Below the pieces are notes generated by a model that saw only the letters and a program-made list of their open reading frames with translations, was not told where the DNA came from and did not search any database. The position numbers and the translations under genes were made by a program. Source: a bacterium (lineage in GTDB: Bacteria; Hydrogenedentota; Hydrogenedentia; Hydrogenedentiales; SLHB01). From it: a stretch of DNA of 20,000 nucleotides. Below are positions 1 to 7,209 of the stretch, piece by piece; the stretch's first letter is position 1; each line of letters opens with the position of its first letter. The DNA is taken from contig JAAEQP010000291.1 of NCBI GenBank assembly GCA_024231375.1, forward strand, positions 1 through 20,000, given 5' to 3'.

Positions 1-500
1 ATTTCGCCTTCGGGCCAGGACCTACTGGTGAAGGGCATAACCATCTGCTGTTCGTTCCAGGTTTCGTTGCCGGAGGACTGAGCGTAGACGAGGGGGCCGG
101 TCACATGGACCCACCCCAGACGGGCGTAGTAGCGCACCAGACGTTCGGAACACAGGAGCAAGCCGAATTCCACGCCCAGTTTGTCGCGCATGAAGGCCTG
201 GGACGCCCGCATGGCGAACTTGGCGAGTCCCTTTCCCTGAAACTCGTGTGGCGTCATGACGCCACCGATGCCGCCGAGGGTGACGGGGCTAACGCTGGCC
301 GTCGCGGCGCGTTCGCAGATGGCGACGTGGCTGGCAAGCCTTCCGTCGGCGTAGATCAACACGCGCCAGTCGGGCGCCGCCCATTCGTGTTCAAGCTCGG
401 CTTCACCAAACAGGTCACGGCTCCACACGTCGAGGATGCCAGTCTCCTCGGGCGTGAGTTCTTCGGTTCGTTTCACGATGGTCTCGGTGGCGTCGTTCAT
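1..500 (-). CDS. GNAT-family N-acetyltransferase (3' end cut by window edge)
   Basis: Reading the minus strand from the ATG at 500 gives an open frame of about 166 codons with no stop before the window edge, so the C-terminus is missing. The protein starts MNDATETIVKRTEELTP and has the GNAT core: a beta-strand stretch ending GGIGGVMTPHEF, then the acetyl-CoA pyrophosphate-binding motif A as QGKGLAKFAM (about residues 90-99), and later LVRYYARLGW, the usual beta5/alpha4 block. The family transfers an acetyl group from acetyl-CoA to an amine; the substrate cannot be told from sequence. The overall order (ICERAATAS, then VTLGGIGGV) resembles GNATs annotated as aminoglycoside 2'-N-acetyltransferase-like, but that is only a resemblance. 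An AAGGAAG ribosome site precedes the start. The end of a 177-bp repeat lies only 21 bases upstream, so the leader of this gene reads out of the repeat. Confidence 0.85.
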   Translation of the reverse strand, partial: MNDATETIVKRTEELTPEETGILDVWSRDLFGEAELEHEWAAPDWRVLIYADGRLASHVAICERAATASVSPVTLGGIGGVMTPHEFQGKGLAKFAMRASQAFMRDKLGVEFGLLLCSERLVRYYARLGWVHVTGPLVYAQSSGNETWNEQQMVMPFTSRSWPEGE

Positions 501-520
501 GGTCTTCCTTTCGAAATCCG

Positions 521-697
521 GGGACGGTGGGGCTGTTGAAGAAGTCACACACCCATCAGAACAGAAGCGACAAACGGGGACTGCCAAGCTCTTGCGTCCC
601 ATTATTGACCTTCTTAGGGCAACAATGGGTGGCTGTTCCCAGGTTATCGCGGCCTGCGCACCGGAGGCTGTCACCTTTTCAACAGCCCCACGGTCCC
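521..697. repeat. 177-bp palindromic MITE/REP-like element, copy A
   Basis: The ends are inverted repeats: 521-540 matches the complement of 678-697 at 19 of 20 positions, including a perfect 12-bp core GGGGCTGTTGAA / TTCAACAGCCCC. Inside lies a second imperfect palindrome at 598-629 (CCCATTATTG...CAACAATGGG). A second copy of exactly the same length lies at 3189-3365 in the same orientation, and the middle portions are nearly identical. There is no coding capacity for a transposase, so this looks like a non-autonomous element or large REP/BIME unit mobilised in trans. No clear target duplication is visible at its edges. It occupies the leader between the GNAT gene and hflK. Confidence 0.85.
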
Positions 698-768
698 GCC
701 TCGTCTGCCGCGGCAAGGATACAGACGGCACGGGCCCGTCGCAAGAGGTCTGAACGGGGTGACCGTGC

Positions 769-797
769 TTGATTCAGGTCGGTGACGGCACTACAGT
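769..797 (+). promoter_or_regulatory. candidate sigma70-type promoter for hflKC
   Basis: TTGATT at 769-774 and TACAGT at 792-797 are separated by 17 bases; each hexamer matches 4 of 6 consensus positions. It lies about 85 bases upstream of the chosen hflK start and downstream of the repeat element, so the repeat would not be part of the transcript. Assigned by eye only. Confidence 0.35.
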
Positions 798-880
798 GGG
801 CACGGCGGGATGCGGGCGAGTGCGGGAAGGCTCGCGCCCACCCAGCCGAGTGGCGATGCAATGGGAGAAGGAGACACACC

Positions 881-2083
881 ATGCAGACACGCAGGCCCGA
901 GGTCGTGCCCACGCACGGCGGGCGGCCCGTCAATGTTCATCCGAGGGCCATCGTCATGGGCGCATTGCTTGTGCTGCTGGCCTTCTGGCTGGTGCGGGGC
1001 GGCCCCGCGTATACGGTGGCGCCGGACGAGATGGGGGTCGTCATGCGGTTCGGCCGCTACACGCGAAGCACCCAGCCCGGCTTCCATTTCAAGGCGCCCT
1101 GGCCCATTGAATCCGTAGAGACGCCGAGAGTGACCGAGATCAAACGGCTTGAGATCGGATTTCGCTCGACCGGATCGGGATCGAGCGCCGACTACGTCTC
1201 GTTTATGGACAGTCCGCAACTGCTGGCCGAGGCCCAGATGCTGACCGGCGACGAGAACGTGGTCGACTGTTCGATGGCCATTCAATACAAGATCCGAATC
1301 GCCGACGTGCGCGACTACCTGTTCAACTTCGGGCCCGGCGACGTGGAGGCTTCGTTGCGCGATATCGGCGAGGCGGCGTTGCGGCAGGCGGTGGGCGACC
1401 ACCCCATCGACAGCGTCCTCACGACGGGCAAGCTTGAGGTTCAGGGCGAAATTGAGACACGCATTCAGGAACTGACCGACGCGTACGGCATGGGCATCAA
1501 GATTACGGCCGTGAAGCTCCAGGATGTGCAACCGCCCAAAGAGGTGGCGAGCGCGTTCAAAGAAGTGGCCACGGCCCGTGAAGAACGCGAGCAGATCATC
1601 AATGAAGCGTTGGCCTACCAACGGGGAGAAATTCCGCAGGCTGAAGGTGAGGCCCAAGCGCTTGTTTTGGCTGCCGAGGGCTACAAAGAGGCCCGCGTGG
1701 CCGAGGCGATGGGCGCGGTGGCCCGCTTCCAGGCCATCGCCGGCGAGCACGAGAAGGCGCCCGAAATCACGCGGACGCGCCTCTTCCTAGACACCATGGG
1801 CGAGATCCTCCCGAACGTGAAGTTGACGGTCGTGGACGAACGCGCAGGCGTGGTGAATCTGAAGGCCTTGGGCGATCTGGAGATCACAGCCAAGCCGCCG
1901 CGACAGGCCCCGGCTCCGCCGTCCCAGCCTAGCCAGGCTCGCGGGGCCCGGTCCAGCACCCGGTCCAGCACCCGGTCCAGCACCCGGTCCAGCACCCGGT
2001 CCAGCACCCGGCCCGACACCCAGTCCAGCACTCGGCCTAGCACCCAGTCCAGCACCCAGTCCAGCACCCAGAGGAGGAAGTAA
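881..2083 (+). CDS. hflK: HflK, SPFH/band-7 membrane protease regulator subunit
   Basis: HflK forms a large inner-membrane complex with HflC that encloses and modulates the FtsH protease. I chose the ATG at 881 because GAGAAGGAG lies 7 bases upstream; the in-frame ATG at 782 has no such site, overlaps a likely promoter and adds 33 non-conserved residues. The product is 400 residues: a short polar N-terminus, one transmembrane segment at about 23-39 (AIVMGALLVLLAFWLV), then the SPFH domain starting YTVAPDEMGVVMRFGRY. HflK landmarks include LTGDENVVDCSMAIQYKI, the PPKEVASAFKEVATAREE block, the EAxAYQRGEIPQAEGEAQ coiled coil and EITRTRLFLDTMGEILPN. Residues from about 357 are an unusual SSTR/SSTQ repeat tail. 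It precedes hflC by 3 bases. E. coli HflK is similar in length (419). Confident. Confidence 0.95.
   Translation: MQTRRPEVVPTHGGRPVNVHPRAIVMGALLVLLAFWLVRGGPAYTVAPDEMGVVMRFGRYTRSTQPGFHFKAPWPIESVETPRVTEIKRLEIGFRSTGSGSSADYVSFMDSPQLLAEAQMLTGDENVVDCSMAIQYKIRIADVRDYLFNFGPGDVEASLRDIGEAALRQAVGDHPIDSVLTTGKLEVQGEIETRIQELTDAYGMGIKITAVKLQDVQPPKEVASAFKEVATAREEREQIINEALAYQRGEIPQAEGEAQALVLAAEGYKEARVAEAMGAVARFQAIAGEHEKAPEITRTRLFLDTMGEILPNVKLTVVDERAGVVNLKALGDLEITAKPPRQAPAPPSQPSQARGARSSTRSSTRSSTRSSTRSSTRPDTQSSTRPSTQSSTQSSTQRRK
1951..2070 (+). repeat. 12-bp tandem repeat (10 units) coding the HflK C-terminal tail
   Basis: There are ten consecutive 12-base units: five perfect copies of GTCCAGCACCCG, then five variants (such as GCCCGACACCCA, GTCCAGCACTCG, GCCTAGCACCCA). 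Twelve is a multiple of three, so copy-number change keeps frame. The encoded tail reads as SSTR units passing into SSTQ and PSTQ units. The perfect copies at the 5' side suggest recent expansion. Confidence 0.95.
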
Positions 2084-2086
2084 GAC

Positions 2087-3154
2087 ATGGATACCAAGAA
2101 CATTGTCACAGCCCTTCCCCTGGTTGCGGTGGCCCTGGTCGTTTTCGTGGCCCTCTCCTGCACGTTCATCGTCGATGAACGTCATCAGGCCGTGGTGTTG
2201 CGTCTGAACAAACCGGTACTGGTAATCACGGGCGATCTCCCGGATGACGTGTTTGCCGAGGTGAAGCAGAGCATCCTGTCCGCCGCGCAGCGGGTGGATG
2301 CAAGTGCCGAGGGCATCGAACTCGACCCGGACTCGATTCGCGTGAAACGCGGTGCAGGCCTCTATTTCAAGATGCCTTTCGTCGACACGGTGGAACTGCT
2401 GCCCGACGTTATCCTCGAATACGACGCCGAACCGCGCGAGATCATTCTGGCGGACAAGAAGAAGCTCATGGTGGACAACTTCGCCCGCTGGCGCATCTGG
2501 AACCCTCTGCTCTACCGCGTCACGGTGGGCAACGACCGGAACGCGCGCGACCGTCTGGACGACATCATCTACTCGGTCATGCGTGAGGAATTGGGCAAGA
2601 GCCCCCTCATCGAGGTGATCCGGACCACGAACCGGTTGACCGACGCGCCGCCGGTCGTCGAGGGGGATTCACCCCAGAGCGAGGACCCCATGCGCGAAGA
2701 GATCTCGCGCGGTCGCGAGGACATCATGGAAATCGTGATGAAACTGTCCGACAAGGACGCGCGCGAATATGGCATCAGCATCATCGATGTGCGGCTGAAA
2801 CGCGCCGATCTGCTCCGCGAAAATCTGGAGGCCGTGTTCGGACGGATGAAGGCCGAACGGTCCCGCATCTCGATGGGATACCGTAGCGAAGGCGAGCGAG
2901 AGGCCAGCATTATCCGGGGCCAGACCGACAAAGATGTTCAGGTGATCCTGGCCCAAGCCGAACGCGACGCGCGCACGCTCCAGGGCGAAGGCGATGCGAA
3001 AGCGTTGGGCATCGTGGCCGAGGCGTTCGGGTCGAATCCGGATCTCTATTCGTTTATGCGTTCCCTGGACGTCATCGAGACGTCGACCCCGCCGGGCAGT
3101 GAGTTCATCCTCGGGCTGGATTCAAGCATCTACCGCCTACTGGAGACCGAGTAG
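2087..3154 (+). CDS. hflC: HflC, SPFH/band-7 membrane protease regulator subunit
   Basis: This 355-residue protein is the partner of HflK. It has an N-terminal transmembrane segment at about residues 8-28 (TALPLVAVALVVFVALSCTF), then IVDERHQAVVLRLNKPV, the start of the SPFH domain. HflC landmarks are AGLYFKMPFVDTVELL, KKKLMVDNFARWRIWNPLLY, the YGISIIDVRLKRADLLRENLEAVFGRMKAER block, the coiled-coil helix QTDKDVQVILAQAERDA, GEGDAKALGIVAEAFGSNPDLYSFMRSLD and a C-terminal SSIYRLL. It is slightly longer than E. coli HflC (334). The start is supported by GGAGGAAG lying within the last codons of hflK, and the 3-base spacing implies co-translation. No FtsH gene is in the window. A 177-bp repeat begins 35 bases after the stop. 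Confidence 0.95.
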   Translation: MDTKNIVTALPLVAVALVVFVALSCTFIVDERHQAVVLRLNKPVLVITGDLPDDVFAEVKQSILSAAQRVDASAEGIELDPDSIRVKRGAGLYFKMPFVDTVELLPDVILEYDAEPREIILADKKKLMVDNFARWRIWNPLLYRVTVGNDRNARDRLDDIIYSVMREELGKSPLIEVIRTTNRLTDAPPVVEGDSPQSEDPMREEISRGREDIMEIVMKLSDKDAREYGISIIDVRLKRADLLRENLEAVFGRMKAERSRISMGYRSEGEREASIIRGQTDKDVQVILAQAERDARTLQGEGDAKALGIVAEAFGSNPDLYSFMRSLDVIETSTPPGSEFILGLDSSIYRLLETE

Positions 3155-3188
3155 AAGAGACGTCTAAGGGCATGGGCGAGGCGAAGAC

Positions 3189-3365
3189 GGGACTGTGGAG
3201 CTGTTGGAAAAGCCATATGCGCCCGAAAACAGAAGCGACAGACGGGGACTGCCAAGCTCTTGCGTCCCATTATTGCCCTTCTCAGGGCAACAATGGGTGG
3301 CTGTCCCCAGGTTATCGCGGCCTGCGCGCCGGAGACTGCCACTTTTTCAACAGCTCCACTGTCCC
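3189..3365. repeat. 177-bp palindromic MITE/REP-like element, copy B
   Basis: Same length and orientation as the copy at 521-697. The terminal inverted repeats are GGGACTGTGGAGCTGTTG at the left and the matching ...CAACAGCTCCACTGTCCC at the right, with about two mismatches over 24 bases. The internal palindrome 3266-3297 (CCCATTATTGCCCT / AGGGCAACAATGGG) has one mismatch in a 14-bp stem and a 4-base loop. A further pair, 3244-3254 with 3298-3308 (GGGGACTGCCA / TGGCTGTCCCC), extends the foldback. An open frame that starts inside it at 3260 is judged not coding until the ATG at 3401. The strong foldback might also end hflC transcription. Confidence 0.85.
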
Positions 3366-3400
3366 CGCTTTGGCCCGTGGTCGTGGAGGAGTCTGACGGC

Positions 3401-3715
3401 ATGGACGATCACACCAGCCTGACGAAAACGGGGACTGTACCAAGCGAGCGAGTCCCCGAGCGAGACGGGACTGTCCCCGCTTTCGCCCACACCAACCTGA
3501 CGCACGAATTCGTTGACCGCCGGGACGAGGCGCACCCGCTGCTGACACCGGACGACGAGGCCGTGTTCCGGTTCCTGCGGAGTTGGCACCGTCATCCCGC
3601 GCTACGCGACGCCGTCTGGTACCGGGACGTGAATCTCGGTGAGACGATGGAACTGGCCATAATGCGGAACGTCGTCGAGGCCCTGCACACCGCGCCGGAC
3701 GAGCAACGCCCATGA
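3401..3715 (+). CDS. small protein of unknown function, coupled to the downstream glycosyltransferase-like gene
   Basis: This 104-residue product belongs to no family I recognise. The ATG at 3401 is preceded by a GTGGAGGAG ribosome site; starts further upstream fall inside the 177-bp repeat and are rejected. The stop overlaps the next start as ATGA at 3712-3715, a strong sign of translational coupling. The C-terminal 70 residues look like a real helical domain (PDDEAVFRFLRSWHRHP, then GETMELAIMRNVVEALHT). Residues about 9-34 are encoded by a palindromic repeat inserted in frame, flanked by HTSLT and HTNLT, which is a duplicated segment. The undisturbed gene probably read MDDHT-LTHEFVDRR. Function may relate to the next gene, but nothing in the sequence defines it. 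Confidence 0.6.
   Translation: MDDHTSLTKTGTVPSERVPERDGTVPAFAHTNLTHEFVDRRDEAHPLLTPDDEAVFRFLRSWHRHPALRDAVWYRDVNLGETMELAIMRNVVEALHTAPDEQRP
3410..3502 (+). repeat. in-frame REP-like palindromic insertion with 15-bp flanking duplication
   Basis: The 15-mer CACACCAGCCTGACG at 3410-3424 recurs at 3488-3502 with one mismatch. Between them lie 63 bases (3425-3487) whose ends are imperfect inverted repeats: AAAACGGGGACTGT at the left, and the complement of a right end that reads AAAGCGGGGACAGT. The period is 78 bases, exactly 26 codons, so the host frame is preserved. The left end contains GGGACTGTACCAAGCG (3431-3446), also present at 12001 and 19626. Confidence 0.8.
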
Positions 3716-5862
3716 AGCCAGCCGTCCTGCTCAGCATGATGCGCTGGCGCGGCGGCCCGGAGGTTGCGCGGGCGCTGCTGGATGCCGCGGACGTGGACCT
3801 GATTGCGGTGGCCCCGTGCACGTCGGAACTCGAGGCCGCGGGGATTCCCCACCAAGACTTCATGGATTACATACCCCAGGATCCCGCGGCCGCCCACATG
3901 CCCGGCATACTGGACCGCCTGTCTCGTATCATGGAGGTTCTGCAAAGCGACGCCTTCCGCGATTCCTATCCACGCGTGGACGACGCGGGGTGGCGACGTT
4001 TGCAGGAGGCTTTGGCAGAAGGACTTCGGGAACAATTCGTCGGCGCGGCGTTCCACTTGGAGGCCTTGCGGTGCTGCGCGACTCGGAACGATCTGCGGTT
4101 GCTTGTGGTGTCGGAAGACAACATCACCCACAGCCGGGCGGTGGTGCTGACGGCCGACCGGCTCGGAATTCCTTCGTTGCACATCCCCCACGGCGCGACA
4201 GGAGGCGCGGTGACGCCGCATCCGTGCATGGCGGCGACGTACATCGCCGCCCACAGCGAACACATGAGGCGGCAGTACGAGCAGTTGGGGGCCGCTCCCG
4301 ACCGGATCGTCGTGACGGGCAATCCGGCGTGGGACAGACTGTGCAGGCCGTCCGCGGCAGGTCTTCGTTCGGGCTTGTGCCGAGATGCCGAGCTCGACCC
4401 GGACCGCCCCCTGATCAACTACGCCATGACGGACAGCCGCGTGTTCGCGTCGTCCTGTCTCCAGCCTGGATTCGCCAACCACCATACGCGGTATGTGGAG
4501 GCCGTGCTGGATGCCTACGCCGCGCTCGCGCCGCGCCACCCGGAGTGGCAGTTCGGAATCCGGCCACGACCGGGCGACGACACGGACCCTCCGTTGCAGG
4601 TCCTGATGCAGCGGTACGCGGGACGTCTCCAGAGCGTATTAATCGACCGGCACGATCCTCACGACAGTCTCGCCATGACGGACCTGCTGCTCGCCACGCA
4701 GTCGAACATGGGCATCGAAGCCATCCTGATGGGAACGCCCCACATCGACGTCAACATCGACGCGTTCAGCATGGCGGCGTTCAATGATGAAGGACTTGGT
4801 CCTCTGTTCGACGCGGAGTGTGACGCGATCCTCACGGCCCGGGAACCAGACGAAATCGCGCCGCTCATCGAATCGGCCCTGACAGACCCGGCCACACGGG
4901 AGCGTCTGTTGGCGGCGCGACCCTTCAGCATCGACCGCTACAACCACCGCGGCGATGGCAAGGCGTCCGAACGGGTGCGGGACCTGATTCTGTCGCTGCT
5001 GGATGCCGGACACACAGCGGTGCCGCCAATGGCGCGGTACGCGGTCTTTGAATCCGCGCTCGTCGAAGCTGTCCCTGAGGACGCGGCCACGGTGTCCGTG
5101 CTGGGCGCCGCAGCGTGTCCTGTGCGCGATGCGCTGTCCGCGGCGCGGCCGGACGTTGGTTCGGCTGTCTCGGGGCCGGTCGATGCCGTGATCGTCGGCG
5201 ATCCCCTCTCCCCCACTCCCGACACGCACGCACTGATCGAGCAGGCCGTCGACCTGTTGGCCGAGGATGGCATCGTCGTGGCGCCGGTGCGCAATCTTCG
5301 CTGGCGTATGGACGAGGCGATGTTCCCCGGCTCGACGCCGGTGCCGGGGCGCGCCGGATTCGAACCGCCGTCGGGTGTCGAAGGATACACTTTGGGGGGG
5401 GTGAAGATTCTCCTTTCCCGGCTGGACCTGGAGTTGAGCGAAGCGCGGCCCGTGAGAGAGCCGGACGCGTTGGACGGCGAACCGCCGGGCTGGGTCGTAA
5501 CCGCACGCAGACGGACACTCGGACCCAGCGTCGACACCGAACTGCGTCGCCGGCGCGAGGATGCGGAGGGGAGCAACCGGCGCGGCGAGAAACGGTTCGC
5601 GAACGGCGACTACGCCGGCGCGGCGCGGGATTTCTCGGAGGCGACCGCATCCGACCCCGATCAGCCGTTGTTCCATAACAACCTGGCGGCGGCGTTGCAC
5701 GCCGCGGACCGTCCCGAACAGGCGTGGGACGCCCTGCTCAACGCGCTGCACCTCGATCCCCGCGATGAGAACGCGCGCGCCAATCTCGAGGCCATTGGCG
5801 AAGTGTTGGGGCGACCCGCCGAGGCCCAGCGGCTGTTGCGGATTTACGGAGACGCTGAGTAG
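3712..5862 (+). CDS. GT-B-like glycosyltransferase / degenerate methyltransferase-like / TPR fusion protein
   Basis: This is a 716-residue protein with no signal peptide. Residues 1-430 look like the GT-B fold of capsule and CDP-glycerol-type transferases: LRLLVVSEDNITHSRA (about 128), GIPSLHIPHGATGG (about 155-165), DRIVVTGNPAWDRL (about 197-210) and the C-terminal nucleotide-sugar block LLLATQSNMGIEAILMGTP (about 325-343). Residues about 440-600 have the spacing of a class I SAM methyltransferase (VSVLGAAACPVRDAL, DAVIVGDPLSPTPDTHALIEQAVDLLAEDGIVV) but lack the glycine-rich SAM loop. Residues about 618-705 hold two or more TPRs (GEKRFANGDYAGAARDFSEATASDP). A role in building surface glycans is inference. 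The start is fixed by the ATGA overlap with the small gene upstream. It ends 20 bases before a convergent gene. Confidence 0.75.
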   Translation: MKPAVLLSMMRWRGGPEVARALLDAADVDLIAVAPCTSELEAAGIPHQDFMDYIPQDPAAAHMPGILDRLSRIMEVLQSDAFRDSYPRVDDAGWRRLQEALAEGLREQFVGAAFHLEALRCCATRNDLRLLVVSEDNITHSRAVVLTADRLGIPSLHIPHGATGGAVTPHPCMAATYIAAHSEHMRRQYEQLGAAPDRIVVTGNPAWDRLCRPSAAGLRSGLCRDAELDPDRPLINYAMTDSRVFASSCLQPGFANHHTRYVEAVLDAYAALAPRHPEWQFGIRPRPGDDTDPPLQVLMQRYAGRLQSVLIDRHDPHDSLAMTDLLLATQSNMGIEAILMGTPHIDVNIDAFSMAAFNDEGLGPLFDAECDAILTAREPDEIAPLIESALTDPATRERLLAARPFSIDRYNHRGDGKASERVRDLILSLLDAGHTAVPPMARYAVFESALVEAVPEDAATVSVLGAAACPVRDALSAARPDVGSAVSGPVDAVIVGDPLSPTPDTHALIEQAVDLLAEDGIVVAPVRNLRWRMDEAMFPGSTPVPGRAGFEPPSGVEGYTLGGVKILLSRLDLELSEARPVREPDALDGEPPGWVVTARRRTLGPSVDTELRRRREDAEGSNRRGEKRFANGDYAGAARDFSEATASDPDQPLFHNNLAAALHAADRPEQAWDALLNALHLDPRDENARANLEAIGEVLGRPAEAQRLLRIYGDAE

Positions 5863-5881
5863 GTAACGCGGCCGTGACCCG

Positions 5882-7177
5882 CTACGCCTCGCCCCCGTCG
5901 CCGACGGACTCACGCCCCAGTTTGCGGCGGATGCGTTCGAGCCGATGCGTGAACATGTCCAGTTGAGGCGACTCCGTGCCTTCGGACCGGCCCAGGGCGG
6001 CGCGAATCTCGAGGGCCTGCACGGCTTCGGCGCACAACTCCTCGGCTTTCAGCAAGTTACGACTGCGGTGTTCGTGATGCTTGGCGAGTTCGAGCCGGGC
6101 CAGGAGGTGTTTGGGCGACTCCTCCAGCAGGAGCGACCAAGTCTCTTCCATACGCGGCCAAGCGCCGATCCGTTTGAACGCAAACCCGAGGTATTCGAGC
6201 ACCTCATGCCGCACGGTCGCTTCGAGGTCTTCCTCGAGTAGCCGGGTGCCTTTCTCGACGACCTCGTCGTATTCCTTACGAAGGTAGTGGACCCGCACGA
6301 GCGAAATCCTGTCTTCCCGATGTTCAAACCCACCACGCTCCCCGTCAAGCCCGTGCGCCAGCCAAGCCGTCAGGGTGACCAGGGACAGAATGTCCATCTG
6401 GTGGTGGTAGAAGACACCCTTCAAGGGTCGCGCGTCGCGGGTACGCAGGTAGTCGAAGTACATCTGCGGAATCTCGCTGCTGGGCACGTCGCCGTGGCGT
6501 TGGATGCCGAGCACGGCCTTCTCAACATTGCCCAGACTGCACCCACCCAAACGGCGCTTGAGAAACCGGCGTGCGGCATGCACGAGGTCGAAATGAAGCC
6601 CGGCGTCCAGCCGGAAAGGGATGCGGTTCTGGATGAAACGCGTCCGGAGCAGCGGCACGTCGAAGGACTTGCCGTTGTAGCTAACGAGGGCGTCCTTGTC
6701 GCGGAAGAGGCCATCCAGATAGGTGAGCAGGGGTTCTTCTTCGTCGTAGTCACGCATGAAACACTGTTCGAGCCGGAACGCGTTGTCGGTGAAGTACCCC
6801 ACGCCGACGAGGAAGGCCACGGTCCCCGTGCCGCCGGATAGGCCCGTGGTCTCGGTGTCGATAAACACGGCGCGCGCCGCGTCGAAGGTCTCCAGGTCGT
6901 CGTCGCACGCCGACAAGGCGATAAGTTCGCCGGGGGCCTCCAAGGCCGCGCCGAGGGTCAACGCGCCGTGACGCGTGTCCAGCGGGAAGTCCTGGCGGAC
7001 GCGGTAGAACACGTCTTCGTCTTCCCCGACCACCTCGCCGTTGACGACGGTATCGATCTCATATTCGCCCGAGGCGCGCTGCTCCTCGAGGGTTTCAAGT
7101 TTCCGGCGCCATTCCGCGCCCGACATGAGACCCTTGGTCCCCAGCAACTCGCCTAGCTTGCCCTTCAGTTCCGACAT
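5882..7177 (-). CDS. YprB-like RNase H-fold (DEDD) exonuclease with TPR-like C-terminus
   Basis: This 431-residue protein starts at the ATG at 7177 (MSELKGKLGELLG); the longer frame reaching 7987 runs through the neighbouring gene and is not real. Residues about 103-270 form an RNase H-like exonuclease domain (the Bacillus YprB type, RNase_H_2): motif I FIDTETTGL (D107, E109), motif II SYNGKSFDVPLL (D173), HFDLVHAARRF (D197) and a final YHHQMDILSL (D262). All four acidic metal ligands are present, so it is probably an active 3'-5' nuclease; its substrate is unknown. Residues about 290-410 are helical repeats (RISLVRVHYLRKEYDEVVEKG) that read as TPR-like. It lies 32 bases downstream of an SMP-30 gene on the same strand and is probably co-transcribed with it. 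A GGAAG ribosome site precedes the start. Confidence 0.88.
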   Translation of the reverse strand: MSELKGKLGELLGTKGLMSGAEWRRKLETLEEQRASGEYEIDTVVNGEVVGEDEDVFYRVRQDFPLDTRHGALTLGAALEAPGELIALSACDDDLETFDAARAVFIDTETTGLSGGTGTVAFLVGVGYFTDNAFRLEQCFMRDYDEEEPLLTYLDGLFRDKDALVSYNGKSFDVPLLRTRFIQNRIPFRLDAGLHFDLVHAARRFLKRRLGGCSLGNVEKAVLGIQRHGDVPSSEIPQMYFDYLRTRDARPLKGVFYHHQMDILSLVTLTAWLAHGLDGERGGFEHREDRISLVRVHYLRKEYDEVVEKGTRLLEEDLEATVRHEVLEYLGFAFKRIGAWPRMEETWSLLLEESPKHLLARLELAKHHEHRSRNLLKAEELCAEAVQALEIRAALGRSEGTESPQLDMFTHRLERIRRKLGRESVGDGGEA

Positions 7178-7209
7178 GTCTTCCGGGGCGCGACGCCCCG
7201 TTCCTGTGG

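Noticed and set aside
782..880. Upstream ATG at 782 as the hflK start
   Set aside because: It overlaps the likely promoter, has no ribosome site and adds 33 residues unlike any HflK N-terminus; the ATG at 881 has a strong GAGAAGGAG.
1951..2070. CRISPR array
   Set aside because: Units are 12 bp, contiguous without spacers and lie in frame inside hflK.
3260..3400. N-terminal extension of the small gene into the 177-bp repeat
   Set aside because: The peptide is read from repeat sequence and appears in similar form from copy A, so it is a shadow frame.
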